Assembly (NCBI RefSeq): GCF_023343835.1
Contig: NC_064442.1
Location: 19,392,501-19,456,500, forward strand
Origin: Lagopus muta
Lineage: Eukaryota > Chordata > Aves > Galliformes > Phasianidae
Length of the DNA stretch: 64,000 nt
Reading direction: 5' to 3'
Part shown: positions 12,967 to 25,946 of the stretch, piece after piece
Position numbering within the stretch: position 1 is the first letter of the stretch
Layout: every line of letters begins with the position of its first letter
Notes under the pieces: generated by a model
Databases searched by the model: none
Seen by the model: the letters and a program-made list of their open reading frames with translations, nothing else
Told to the model about the DNA's origin: nothing
Program-made: the position numbers and the translations under genes

Positions 12967-13345
12967 AGGGGGATGGCCACAGCCAGGGAGCTGTGCTCAG
13001 TGTCTTTATGTCCAGGCAGAGGTTGGTGATGAGCGGTGTCCCCCAGGGGTCTGTCTCAGAACTGTTGCTGTTCGCATCTTCATCAGTGACAGATGATGGC
13101 ACCGAGTGCACCCTCATCAGTTTGCGGATGGCACTGAGCCGAGCGCTGCGCTGGATACGACAGGAGGAAGGGATGCCATCCAGAGGGAGCTGGGCGGGCT
13201 CACAGAGCGGGACCACGTGAACCCAGGGAGGTTCAGCAAGGCCAAGCCAGGGTGCCGCACTTGGGTCGGGGCAATCCCAGCTGTGAGCACAGATGGGAGA
13301 AGGTCTCATGAGAGCAGCGCTGCGGAGAAGGACTCGGTGGTTCTG
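12967..13345 (+). pseudogene. Dead CR1 reverse-transcriptase fragment
   Basis: The plus-strand frames encode VMSGVPQGSV near 13,029 and then, in another frame, HQFADGTE near 13,121, followed by an AIQREL-type stretch. These are CR1 ORF2 reverse-transcriptase motifs. The frameshift between them, and FADG in place of the catalytic FADD, show it is inactive. It lies directly 3' of a CR1 tail, so these are two separate insertions rather than one element. Confidence 0.85.
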
Positions 13346-13435
13346 ACAACACATCTGGCAGCACTACGCCATGACCCAGCTGTGGGCATCCCTATCTCCA
13401 CTTCTTGAGGTGCCTTGCATTTCTTTTTTTCATGC

Positions 13436-13471
13436 AAAAAAAAAAAACAAAAACAAAAACAAAAACAAAAC
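13436..13471 (+). repeat. A-rich (AAAAAC)n microsatellite
   Basis: A run of A residues followed by repeated CAAAAA units, probably derived from a retroposon tail. Confidence 0.85.
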
Positions 13472-16400
13472 TGTATGCTCAGAAGGCTGTCTGCTAATTA
13501 GTTCGTCTTAATTCTCTTTCAATATCGTATCCTACAGCACCACTTACATCATTTTATTTATGATTCTGTTAGATTAGAGGATCTGGACTTCCCATCTTCA
13601 TGCTTTCTTTTCACAGATGTAAGTAAGGTGTTAGATTTATTCTCCTGGTTCTTTGGAGCTTCTGTAGGATTCCTTGACTACTGATGTTAATTGCTTAGTG
13701 ACTTTCTTAACCATAAAACACTTGGGTACACATTATTAATTCCTGAAGATAATAATAAAAAGAAGTTGATTGTAATGGCTTGGTACTTTCTCTGATTGCT
13801 GATGTTTTCATAAGCACTGGTGAGGCCATGCCTGGACTGCTCCCCAGTGCAAAGGCCAATGGAGATGATGCAGGAACTGGAGCCTGACTGCTGTGAGGAG
13901 GGGCTGTGCCTTCAACCTGGAATAGAGGAGGCTCGAGGGGATCTCATCCATGTCCATAGACACCTGCAGGGAGGTGCAGGGAAGACAGAGCCAGGCTCCT
14001 GTCAGCTGTACCAGCACCAGGATTAGAGGCACTGAGCATGAACTGGAGAGCAGGAGATGATAGCCCAAGAGGAAGGAAAGGACAAGGGAAGCTGTATGGA
14101 GAAAACACTTTCAAAATCACAAGTGGTACCTGTGTTTGTAGCACGCCTCTGTGAAAAGCTACTTGTGAGCTGCAGGCTGTAACTGCTGCGACAGACATTT
14201 CTCATGCGGTTATAAAGACCTGCCACAGTCCCAAACACGTTGTGGCTTGCAGGAAAGCCACTGTAATTTGAATGGTTGTGCTAATTAAGAAATATAATGC
14301 TGATGGGAATTAAGCTCTGTATCCAATGGCCAAGGAGAAACGGCAGCCTTCGAGTGCCTGGCTGGGAGGTAATTCCCCTCCACAACTCAGTAGAAATGCA
14401 AAAAGGCTCAACAGATGCTGCAAGGAGCAGCACCCCTGGGTGCAACCCTCTGGACGTGGGCAATCTCCTGCCCAAGGCAACGACCCTTCCCACTGCAATG
14501 GGAGCTGGTTGGAGGGGGCAGGAAGAGGAGGAGGAATCGGGATGGGGTTTTTACAGTGCTCAGAGGATGTGGACTCACGAATCAAGCATTCTTCCATCCT
14601 GGTTTTATTAAATACTTGCAAGCGTTGTGCAGCCATGCCTGAGATCCTCGCTTTCAACTTTTCATCCTGTGTGGGGCTGTTCAAACTTGCTTTTTAGCTG
14701 GGGGAAATGGGTTCTTCCCAGGTGCTGGCTGTGTCAGAGTGTGCGCGTATGCAGGCAGGCGAGCTGGCAAACATGGTGAAACCGATTTTATTTATACATA
14801 ACAAACGTAATAAAGTCCTGAGTGCTCATGCCTAGGCAACTGTCAGTTCTCAAATCAGCGATTAATTTGTTTCTGTCAGAGCTTGGTGTAACAGAGAATT
14901 ACCTTGAGCTCGTTGCAAAACTCGCGTGTTACAAAACTGTAATTAATGCTTCAGAAACTCCAGGGAAGGTTTATTATTGGCAGGATGAGAATGAATCCCC
15001 AGACACAAACATTCTTCTGAGATAACAGCGTAGCCGTCGGCATTATCTACACGCACACACAAAAAGGGTGTAACTTAAATCTGAGTAGTTAATTACACAG
15101 ATATCATCTGTATACATTTAAAACCACTTACACCTTTCACTCTGGCTCTTTGGTCTCCCTGCCTCCAAGGGCATGCCCTCTGCATTGCTCCAAACAGAAT
15201 CCCCCCCCCCCCCCCCCCCCCCCCCCCTTGGCTTATTGGCACAAAAGTCAACGAGCCAACATGACTCTTCAACAAAGATCTCCCCCATATGACCACTGAT
15301 CAACAGCAACAGACATGGAAAATTTTGCTCTTGCAACGTTTCTATCCTTGCATCCTTCTGGATGCCCATATCCATCCTTGCATCAGATTGAACAGAAGAA
15401 AGCTCTGTATCCCAGGGAATTTGGGAATTGCAGTGAGAACCCTAATTTGGTAAAATCCTTCAATTTTAGGATTGGAGAGTAAGCATTCTGTGCCCTGCTG
15501 TTCTTCTGATTCCTGTTTGCTGGGGTTGGAGATGTGATGAGAGCTGGAAGGCTGCTGGAATGGCACCACTGCAGCATTCCCCAACCAGCTTTCACTTGTG
15601 CAACAGCAAATCCTTTTTTGGATTTGTAAAAATCAAATTTTACTATGCAATGGGAACTGGAGAAATAACTTCCAGAGAACCAGTTTTCTTCATCACAAGA
15701 GCTGCAGACTCCAGTGCAGTACAGACACGCTCCAAAGCCTGGACAAGCAAGGTCCCTTGCACAATTCTCCATGCTGACAGCAGTGACCTGATTGCTGAGG
15801 CAGGTTCAGAATGACCCCTTTCTCCTTGTCTTGGTTCCAGGTAGACTCACATCCAGTTTCCAGGTTTCAGCGTGGTTGGAGGCAGGCAGCTGGGGCAAGA
15901 GGAGCTTCTCAACGTGTCTGTGCTTCTGAAGCAATGTTTCCTATGCTTGCTGCCCTGGCTGGGTTGGCCAAGGGCCATCGTGATTTCCCCATGTTTCCCA
16001 GGGAGACACGAGGGCTGTGGTATGCTCTTATCCCTTTGTACAGAGTTGCCCTATGCAACCACTCCGTGAACTGGAGAGATCTGATCCAGACATCATAAGC
16101 CTCTCTGGGGAAGAAATTAAACTTCAGTACTTCCTTCACTGGCTTTCACATTGTGTGAGCAAAAATGAGTGGAGTGGTTGGCATGCAGGTGGGAACCACC
16201 TGTTGGGGCAGAAAGACCAGCAGGATCAAGCCATGGCCCACGTCACTCCTGAAAGCTCTCCTGAGCTTTGCTGGAGATTTTGACCAAAGCTTGAAAAACT
16301 ACTGGAAGGCTTACTGTCCTAAATAGGCTGTAGCACCCTCACAGCCATTTCATTGTGGTTATATCTCAAAAAGCAACCCCCAAAAACTTCAAGAAGTTGC

Positions 16401-16540
16401 TTCACACGGTCACAGAAAGAAATGGATGTAGATGTGTGTGTTGCTGGCATGCATGTTGGGTAAGGGGTGTATTTTGGGCTTGGGGGTGGCCTGTGGGAAG
16501 AACCATATGTTGGGCAGCAATAGGGTGATTCAGTGTCACT
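13472..16540. other. Intergenic, no gene seen
   Basis: No splice-consistent coding segment or recognisable family was found. The only notable feature is a C27 homopolymer at 15,201-15,227. Confidence 0.6.
15201..15227 (+). repeat. C27 homopolymer
   Basis: Twenty-seven consecutive C residues. It creates glycine-run frames on the other strand that are not real. The exact length is likely to be unreliable in assemblies. Confidence 0.95.
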
Positions 16541-16544
16541 CACA

Positions 16545-17450
16545 GACTGGGTTTTCTACATAAGGACCCCCCAGATCCTTTTCCTCTGCACAGCTTGCCA
16601 GCGACTCTGCCCCAAGCCTATAGCGATACACGGGCTTGTGGCCAAAGTGCAGGATTCAGTACATGGTCTTCTTAAACTTCATCCCACTGGCCTCAGCCCC
16701 TCGATGCAGTTTGTCCAGATCCCTCTGTAGGGCTTTCCTGCCCTCACGCCCATCAGCACTTCCTCCCAACTTGGATTACCACACTTGCATTCAGTCCCTC
16801 ACATGCTGAGTGATCAGGTTCAGGATGGTCTGCTCCACGATCTTCTCTTACTGAGGTCAGGCTGACAGGCCTGGAGTCCCCTGGGTCCTCCTTCCAACCC
16901 TTCTTATAAATGGGGTCTCATTTACAACAGTCTCCTGTCTCCTGGGTCCTCCCCCACCGACCAGGACTGCTGACGTATGATGAAGAGCGGCTTGGTGAGC
17001 ACTTCCAGCAGCTCCCTCAGCATCCTCAGGTGGGTCCCATCTGGCCCCATGCACTTGTGGAAGCCCAGGTGGAGCAGCAGGCTGCTGTTTCCTCCTGAAT
17101 GGTGTGGGGTTGTTCTGCTCCCTATTGCTGCCTTCCAGCTCAGGGGGCTGGGTTCCCTGAGGATAACAACTCTGACTGCTAAAGACAGACGAGGGCATTG
17201 AGAACCTCTGCCTTTTTCTCATCTTCAGCGATAGCATTTCCCACCGTGTCCAACAGAGGATGGAGATTTCTCCTTGGCCCTTCTCTTGCTGTTAATATAT
17301 TTGTAAAAAAATTAATTGTTTACAGTGGTGGCCACATGAAGTCTTTGCTGAGCTTTTGCCTGTCTAGTTTTCCCTCTGCACACTCCAGCAACATCCTTGT
17401 GCTCTTCCTGAATTACCTGCCCCTTCTCCCATAACGCTGAGGTGAACCTG
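16545..17450 (-). mobile_element. CR1 LINE fragment (5'-region type)
   Basis: The plus strand reads CCCCAGATCCTTTTCCTCTG then TGCAGTTTGTCCAGATCCC, and later CTGACAGGCCTGGAGTCCC. The same series recurs at 45,590-46,080, where it continues into a CR1 3' tail. The orientation is therefore minus. Confidence 0.8.
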
Positions 17451-18806
17451 CCACTTCTGGCATCACGTTTAAAATGCTAAAGTGGAAATCTCTTACAGAA
17501 GCAGGAGGTCTGAGTGTCTGCCGGTTTTGTTTTCAAACCATGCAGATGAAGAAAGATAGGAAACTGCAAGAGTCCGTGACAAACAGCCTTTTCAGAAAAA
17601 CAAACAAACAAACAACTGTAGAATTTGCCATGAAGAATTATTATTAACATTTACACTTTAAAAACATTAGGGGCCGTGATGATAAGACAGCACAGCACTA
17701 GCACAGCCAGAAGTCATCTGAAGATGAAGTTGTCTCCAGCAGACCTCCTTTGACCCTATTACTGCGGACATCAGAGCATTTTATGTCCTTTTTTATCCTG
17801 TTAGGCACTCAGTGGGCCATCGGGGCGCTCAGCGATGGGCTGCAGTGCTGTGACGTGTTGCTGAAAGACATTTAAGGAGAGGACAGACAAATGCCTCTGG
17901 CCTTCAAGACACGATTTTCCAAAGGTTGAACTCACGTTGACTCATAGCAGTGCAGCAGAGAGATGTGCTGCGCACTCTTACTGCAGCCTGCCAGAAGTGT
18001 TTCCTGCAAGAGAGAATTGTGGAGAGGAGCCAGGAATGAATAAGCAGCCTCATTTCAGTGCTGGATTAAAGAAAAGCAATAACCCTCTCCCTATGAGAGG
18101 GCTGAACAGGACTCATTAGAACTTCGATTAAGACAAAGAGTAACGTTATGATGGAGTAGAGAGAGTGAAATTATAATCTACGGCTCTGGGGTAGGGATGA
18201 AGTGAGCAATAAAGGAATTTGTGTGGGAGGTGGCAGGTTTCTCAGGTCTTCTCCTGAAGCATCTTGCCCTGTCACTGTGCTGCAGTTGACAAGCTAAGCT
18301 GGAGGGCATTCTGGTGAATGCCCTATCCATTGCCAAATCCCTTTCCCTGTGACAACTCCTCCCAAGCTGCATGGAGTTCTTTCTGAGCATCAGTTGCTAA
18401 CAATACTTCTACCATCACTGCTACTCACAAAACCCCAAATTTACACTGCTCACAGCAATACCTTATGGCCCAAAGACAAAGCACAGCAAGAAAGGGCTGG
18501 AGTAGACAGCGGTCTTTTTTCTCACCTTTTTTTTCCTGCATTTCTCTGCAGTGGCCTCCAGGGTGAGGAGCAGGAGAGAAGCATTATCCCACAGTCAGGC
18601 TTAGAGCCTGGTTTTAGAGCCAGATCCTGCAGAGGCTGGACCAGCAAAAAAGGATGCACGTCACACAAGTACTTTGAGAAGGGAAACCAATTTTCTTCTG
18701 TCTTTTCGCCCAGCCTGTACTTTCCAGCATGATTTTTGGTGTTCTCTATCACATCCTTAGTAGCACTGTCCAAACCAGTGCCAAGAATGAACCCTCTAGG
18801 TCTTAT
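17451..18806. other. Intergenic, no gene seen
   Basis: Contains a short (AAAC)n stretch near 17,600 and no other recognisable element. The small frames have no coding character. Confidence 0.55.
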
Positions 18807-19430
18807 GGAATCATAGAATGGCTTCGGTTGGAGGGGAAATTAAATACCACCTAGCTCTAATCCTGCTGTCATGGGCAGAGCTGTCAGCTACTAAGTCAGG
18901 CTGCCCAGAATCCCAGGATGCCGTTGGCTTTCCAGCCCCGAATGGACGCTGCTGCCTCGTGTGTGGCTTTCATCCACCAGAGCCACCAAGTCCTTCTCCA
19001 CAGTGCTGCTTCCAGGGAATTCTTCTCCTGTCTGTGCTCATACCCAGGATTGCCCTGACCTAAGTGCATCACCCTCGCTTGGCCTTGTTGAACCTCATTA
19101 GATTCTCATATGCCCACTTTTTGAGCCTGTTCACTCTGGATGGCCTCCCTTCTTTTCGTTGTGTCAGCTGCACCACCCAGCTCGGTGTCATCAGCAATCT
19201 GCTGAGGGAGCACTCAATCCACCATCTGTCCTTGATAAAGATGAGGAAGAGCACTGGCCCGAAGAACCCCTCGCCAAGTTTGGCTTTATCCTACCCAATG
19301 TCCTCTTCCTGATGTCCCAAATGCGGCCACCCAGTAGGCAGCAGATCTCTCCAGAGAGCTTATCTGGGTGGCAGATGGGCACCTTGGTGCCTCTCAGCAC
19401 AGAGCCTCCAGTTAATAAGATCCTTCGCCT
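18807..19430 (-). mobile_element. CR1 LINE fragment with internal deletion
   Basis: Starts with GGAATCATAGAATGGCTTCG, a CR1 3' end read in reverse. Near 18,905 it jumps to the internal block GGATGCCGTTGGCTTTCCAG, which lies over 500 bp further in within the 10,488 copy. It then continues to about 19,430. Confidence 0.82.
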
Positions 19431-20166
19431 TTTTTTAGTGATGCTGGTTTTGACTCTGGTTCTCGCTTCTCATCGTGGTTGCCCCTTTCTGATTACAAAC
19501 CACTATCCTTGCCTTCATTTTCCATCCCCAGAGTTCTTATCTACTGGCTGAGGGGGGCCTCAGGGGCAAGGGGGGGTCTTCTCCTTCTGCCTCAAGCAAA
19601 GACAAGGTTCCTATCTCTCTCCCCTGTGTATTTTTGCCTCCATCAGGTTGGAAGCCTTCTTATCTTCCTCCCATGGCTGGGACTTAAGAGAGGGCTGTTG
19701 GAATGCCTGTGTCACCACACAATACCAGGCAACAATCCCTCTGACTGCTAGATACATCTCAGCCTGGCAACTACCTCTCACAGCCCACTAAGCTGCTTAC
19801 CTGCTTGCCTACTAGCTTGCACACCGCCATTTCACAAGCAAGAGACACTTCATTCAAGGTGTTCAAAGGAGTTGATGGCACATGGGCATCCAAAATTCAC
19901 TGCAGTTTGAACTCAGGGTGGAGTTGCCTCCTGGACCACAGAACTGAGTTTATGGTTGCAGCTGTCAACTGCCTTGCTTCTATTTAGGATTTTGCTCACC
20001 AGGTTGGGTCCATAGTGTCTCCATGGCTTAAGGTGAGGCCAGAGTCAATCCCACCAGCAGTGCTGGTGTGATGGGCGACTGCAGTTGGGAACCCCTGAGA
20101 TCTCTGCGGGTCTCAGCAGACTTGGAAGGGAATCCAGAGGCTCTGCTATGTCAGCAGTGCACAGCG

Positions 20167-20216
20167 AAATCATAGAATCATAAAATATCCTGAGCTGGAA
20201 GGGACGAACAAGAATC
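20167..20216 (-). mobile_element. Short CR1 3' stub
   Basis: CATAGAATCATAAAATATCC then GAGCTGGAAGGGACG matches the reverse of a CR1 3' terminus. Only about 50 bp remain. Confidence 0.7.
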
Positions 20217-23200
20217 ACAGGGTCTAAAGACTATTGCAAAGAAGTTGTGTTAGAAATTAAATTTCAGGTTTTCTCTAGTGAATGCAGGTGCCAACGAGAC
20301 CCTTATGAAAGACATACAGAAAGTGAAAAGATGAGAGTAACTCAGCAGCAGGGAGACTTTGGTGTGGTGAATGATGTTATCAATTTAGCATGAATTTCAG
20401 TAGACAGGCTGACACTGCTGGGGGAAGTACAATCTCCTCTCTTGAGCTGTGTCTGCTTGTCCTGTGCCACCTTCAGCTGGGACCTTACCAGAAACACATT
20501 ATGCAGATGCCACAGGTGTTGGAAAAAGAACTGATCCCCGAAGCCTTCAAATGTCATCAAAGTGATCACCCAAATCAGAGCACAGCCTGTGAGCCCTGTT
20601 CATCCACCTCTGCAGCCATGGCCACGATTGCCATGTCATGCAGTGACCAGACTTCTCTGTGTGCACCCCACACTGTGATATTCTCTGCATGGGAGGATTT
20701 GAACGACCTCACTGAAATGAGGTGCGAAGAGCAAAGCCACCAAAGTGGGGATTTGTGTAGCCAACATGCAGCAGAAATCTCCATCCACAGTCAGAGGTCT
20801 GTCCTCCCAAAGCAGCTGCTCTTGGTTCCCTCTGACCTCTCAGGCACATTCCTCCAGGGACATCAGCAAAATAACTTTGAAAGAGATAATTACAGCTTTT
20901 AGCAGCAGGATTTACAACTCGTATCTCTGCTGAGCCCCAGGGATGCACCCATTTCTCTGCCCAGGCCCTTTGCTGAATGCCATAGCATCCAACATGCAGT
21001 GTCCAATTCTCTCCATCCTCTAACTCTGAAAGATGCAGTGCCAGCTGTTCTGATGTGCCCTTCTGTCTCCAGGAACCACCTCATATTCCTCTCAAAGCCT
21101 TAGACCCATTGCTCCCAAAGTACCATTCTCCCCCCCTACCAGCTGTACCATGGGAGCTATAAGATAAATTCTTTAGGAAAAGATATGAATCCTCATCCAA
21201 CTGCTCTGGCAGCCCTTAGGGTATCAGCACAATGTCCATCCCCTGCCTCCAGTGGTGCAAAAGACACAGAATGACGTGAAGCCTTTGCTGGTATGGGCAG
21301 AGAAGGGTATCCCTGCACTGGCCACATTTTTGGTTTTATCTTTTCCTCATCAAAAATGAGCTTCCACAAGAGCATACAATAGCAGAAGACTGCAGCCAAA
21401 CTGATTTCTGTGGCAATTTCCTGTGGATTCCTCAAAGGATTAAGGATGGAGGACCCTCTGAAAGTCCCCATGCCAACCTCCTGCTCAAAGCACTGCAAGG
21501 TTTGTGACTCCAGCTGTCACAGGAGTACCAGTGCACAGAAAGGCATCTATCAGCGTGTGCAGAAGTATGGGTTGGGGAAAACCCATCATTTCCTGATATT
21601 TCTGGGGCTAGAAATTATGGTCATTTATCTTGGTGCTCTGCTCTTTTCTGTTATCAGACCCCCAGGTCTCTGCTCCAGCAGAGATGCCTATGACAGCGCA
21701 GATCCATTTATCTTCTCCAGGAAGTTTCCCCCAAAAGGAACCCAAGGACCCTGCAGGTGAGCACCTGGAAAGACGCAGACACCTCAGATTCCCAGAGATA
21801 AAAGCTGCCATTAAAAAGGCATAAACAAAGGGCATCATGAGCATTTTGCCACGTCTCCGAACTGGAGAGGAGGCAGAAATAACCTTTACACAATCCCATT
21901 AGCATTTCCAGTGAAAACAACAGCATTATAGGAGGGAGAACAATGTATTTTCTTATCATCCAGAAAGGCCAAAGGTATTTGTCTGATTTAATATTTTATA
22001 ATTGATATTAAGCAACAGAAAGGATGCGACAGGCAGGCAGGAGACAGCTGCATGGCAGAAACTGCCCTCTGCTTTTCCAGCAGTGTGCTGTCCAGGTCAG
22101 AGCACAGCTGCTCTTCTCTGCAGAAATCCTCACAGAAAAAAGGATTTCTCTCAAGCCCAGCCGTAGGGACCCACATCCAAAGGCAGGCTCCTCCGTGCTC
22201 ACCACGCTGCTACTTAGTGCTGTGACAGTGCCACGTCTCTGCAGGAGACAATGCTCCAACATCTGCAGTCCAAAGGGAGGAAATAGCTTCAGCCTGCCTG
22301 TGGTCATCCATCCTCCCATTGGAGGGCAGATGCTGATGGGCACCAGTCTAACTTCCATGTCCCCCGTGGTGGGAAGAGACAAAATGGAATACTATGGAGA
22401 AGAGATGCTGTGGACAGGCATAAACAAGCAAGAAAAGAGTCAGGAGGCTCGAAATTAGGTGGTGACACCCAGTGGGAAACAAGGCAGCCAGCACACGTGT
22501 CAACATCCCACTAGCATGGCACAGCACCCAGAGGAGCAGCAAGCCTGGACCAGAACACCTTCTACATGTCTATTAACACTCAGTCCCTTGGTTGTGGTCA
22601 GGTTGGGATTGATCAGACTTGCAGCTGTACCTGGCAGGACCCCTTTGCTCCCCGGCTGAGCCTTCCAGCAAAGTCACTGCAGTGGGTGCCAGGCATACTC
22701 ATATATGAGGTCTACAACTACTTTCATAAGTACCTCGTGTTTTTTATCTCCATTAAAGAATAGAAATTGGGTCATTCTTTGCTGAAACATTCTGGAAAGT
22801 CATCGCTGAAATCTCTCACTTGCTTCTTCCATCTGTTTATTTCTACCACTTAATAACACGTCTGTCTCATCAACCATTCCTGACACTGTGGCAAGAAAAT
22901 CCAACTTGGCGAAGACAGCTTTATCAAAGAGACATTTGCTCATCGTTGCTGCGTGACACCGCATCAGCGCTTCTTGTGTATATGCAGTCTGGTCTGCAAT
23001 TTCAAAGAGTGCCTTCCATCTCTTCGAGGAGGTGATATGACCAAGACATTTGAAGCTGTTGATTATTATGCAAAAGGTTATCCAAACTGTGAAGATAAGA
23101 AGCAACTTCAAGCATTTCAAGGAGTCTCATTTGTTTGGCGATATGTTCTCTTCAATGCTACATGATGTCATGGGCCCAATTTCAAGTGATTAGTAACAAC

Positions 23201-23598
23201 AGCAAAGCAGTCACTGAAATCATCTCTGAAAGAAGAGAGAACTCTGCAACCGTACAAAGAGGCTGCGCTGTCAGTCATTTTCTCAGCTTAACAAAGCCTG
23301 AGCCTGCAGGCTTCACCACACCACCACACCTGCTCCTGCCTTTGCTTTCCAAAGAGCTACCCAGGCAGTCTGCAGAAGGGGAACTTGATGGAATGCAGCT
23401 TGACCCTTTTAATTTGAGCAATCTTATGTTTATTGCCTTCATAATGGATGACCTCACTCACTCCTTTGCTTTAAATCCATTCTCCTGGCTTCATTACTGA
23501 ACAATCTGCTTCTTGGGGAGGCGTGAATCTGTACAAAAGTTTAAAACCAGTTGAGCTGAAGCAATGTCCCTGTTTTCTTTTTATTTTATGTATCTTAT
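20217..23598. other. Intergenic, no gene seen
   Basis: There are several open frames of 100-170 codons, but none matches a family I know and none has convincing splice context. No repeat was recognised. Confidence 0.5.
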
Positions 23599-23790
23599 GA
23601 GGGTTGCTCCAAAAGTAATGTCTCCTGTTTTGTGATGTCAGCCCACAATGTCAGAGGTGCATGTTGATGCTGCAGCAGTAGAGGGTGAACCTTTGCACCA
23701 GTAACCGTAACATATTGCTGCTGTGTGACACGGGGCAGCAGAGGTGGTCTGTCAGAATGGCGTTTCAAACACGGCTATGGTAGGAAAGGC
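23599..23790 (+). mobile_element. Mariner (Galluhop-type) 5' fragment
   Basis: GAGGGTTGCTCCAAAAGTAA is the terminal inverted repeat of the chicken mariner family. It is followed by mariner leader sequence (CACAATGTCAGAGGTGCATG) and a degraded start region around AGAATGGCGTTTCAAACACG. The transposase body and the other terminus are missing. Confidence 0.8.
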
Positions 23791-24278
23791 CAGAAAGTAG
23801 CACGAGATTGGCAGGAGGCATGGAGAGTTTCAGCTTGTCAGCTCGACAGTTGAAAGTTAGTTAACAACTGAGACCAAATCTTGAAGAATCTACTGCCAAT
23901 GGAAGTGTGCCAGGTTTAGATATATATGCCAGCCTACATATAGCACAATTCCCAGCTGCACACCGGGCCCATGATTTTCCAGCCACTAAATAAAACAGAC
24001 ACAGTGGCATTTCCCTTAACTTGCACTGCCAGTTTGGGTGCGTTTCCTCGCTTTGCCACAAACTGCCCAGCAGCAGCCAAAGAGCAGAGCATTACTCCCA
24101 GACACTGCAGAATAAGCTGAGCACAAACCTTCCTCTTAACGGTTTTCCATTAGCAGAGAGGAAATAAAAAAGTGAAGATTGAACCCAAAATACCAAACAT
24201 TTAGATATTACTATTTTCATCAGATTAAAGTTTAAAGCTTCAGTTAACTTGGTGCTTGTCAAAGACAGGGAAGTTATC

Positions 24279-24520
24279 ACAGAATCATAGAACGGCCAGG
24301 GTTGGAAGGGACCTCAAGGATCACAAATCTCCACCCCCCTGCCACACACAGGGCCACCAACGTCCACATTTAACACCAGCCCAGGCTGCCCAGGGCCCCG
24401 TCCAACCTGGCCTTGAACACCTCCAGGGATGGACGGGGCATCACAGCCTCTCTGGGCAGCTGTTCCAGCACCTCACCACTCTCTCTGTAAAGAATTTCCC
24501 CCTGACATCCAAAGTTAACT
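24279..24520 (-). mobile_element. CR1 LINE 3' fragment
   Basis: AGAATCATAGAACGGCCAGG then GGTTGGAAGGGACCTCAAGG, followed by CCAACCTGGCCTTGAACACC, is the reverse of a CR1 3' end. Confidence 0.92.
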
Positions 24521-25940
24521 GTAGCTGAGTTTTTGTAGTCCCACCTTGCCTGCAGCTGTGCAGCTAATGAAGGAGCCTCAGCCTTCAATGGGTTTTGAGT
24601 CCTTCTGGAAGGATCAATCTATTGGGGTGATTTTCTTAGAAGTAGCATAAAATAACACACGCCTACCTGCACTGTGTAGCCATTGGATCTGTGCAGGCTT
24701 TGACTCCGTGAACAAATGCAGTGGGATAACATCAAATTTCCAGGTTTCTAAGCTCGGAGGTATCATCCACTACTCTGCCACAGCCATACCACGAGCAGTG
24801 TCTGAAAGTGCATTCATGGAGATGAGTGCTCCTTCCTTCCTCTCCCCTCCTGGGAGAGCCCAGGTCCATTGCTGAAGACCAGACATGCATAGCCAAGAAA
24901 AGCACAATGATCTTGGATAAGTTGCCCATTCTGTTCTGGGTGACAGAAACACCAATTCAAGGGAACATTACCTGCACTTAACATTTATCCCACCACAGGA
25001 TTTCCTATGTGAGGTAGGGCAATGAAGGCATGAACACCTTTATCCCCTCCTACAATGAATCCAGGCCCAAGCAGGAGTCACCATCAAGCCTTAGTATCTG
25101 GGCAAACAGATGTAGTACTTCTTTGAGGCAAGAGCAAAGTGCTGGCAGACCTGAAGAAGAAACCAACAAAACTCAGCTCCCGGTGTAGACAAAAAGAGGT
25201 AGACTGGAAGGATCTTCAGGTTGCAGAGGCAGACTTCTAGCAGAACTGGTGCCAGGGCAGCAGGCTTTTTGCAATTCAGCTTTGCAATGTCAGCAGAAAC
25301 ATAAGAAACTGAGGTACATGGAAATGTGGTGGTAGGGCTGGGTTTGGGTCTCCTGGGAAATGCAGAAATGCTGCTGAGAGGACAGGTCCTATTTGGCAGT
25401 TGGGAACAGGAAGGAGACCTCCTAAGCCACCCCAGGGCCACCCTTTGCAGAGGAGATGGATAGTTGACAATGAATGCTGGCATTATTTTATCTACATTTC
25501 ATCAGACATCATTTCAGCCTAATTAACGTCATCTGATCCATCTTCTAAATCCACACTTCAGTATAGGGTCGCTTAAAAGAAACAATCCTCAGACGTAGAA
25601 GCCCAGAAGCTAGAGTTCAAAGCATAAAGAACATTAGAATAATATTAAATCACTCCGGCAATTAGGGGAAGAAACAAAAACTATTAACTTAGAGCCACAT
25701 GAAACTATGCACCAAAAACACCAGTAGTGTTTTATTTAGAAAAAATACAGTCTTGTTATGAACTAGATTATTAATTGCAGGAGATGACTCCTCACTTGCT
25801 ATAAGAGCCAGGGACGTGTTTTGCCCCGCTGGTACAGAAGGGTGTGCACAATCCCTCCCAAATGCCTGCAAACAATTCCTACTGACCTGTCTTAAGTTTC
25901 TGCTGGTGTTGACTTAATCTTTGGTTCTCCCTTCAATCAG
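24521..25940. other. Region downstream of the paracaspase gene, nothing recognised
   Basis: Low-complexity and unique sequence without supportable genes. It may include the distal 3' UTR of the paracaspase if the weaker signal at 25,731-25,736 is used. Confidence 0.45.
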
Positions 25941-25946
25941 TTTATT
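25941..25946 (-). terminator. Candidate polyadenylation signal of the paracaspase gene
   Basis: TTTATT on the plus strand gives AATAAA on the minus strand, about 1.34 kb past the stop codon. A second AATAAA lies at 25,731-25,736. I saw no canonical signal closer to the stop. Confidence 0.35.

Noticed and set aside
15093..15375. Glycine-run proteins on the minus strand
   Set aside because: Produced by the C27 homopolymer.
20390..20902. 170-codon plus-strand frame
   Set aside because: No recognisable motif, no supporting promoter or splice context, and a single isolated frame in intergenic DNA.
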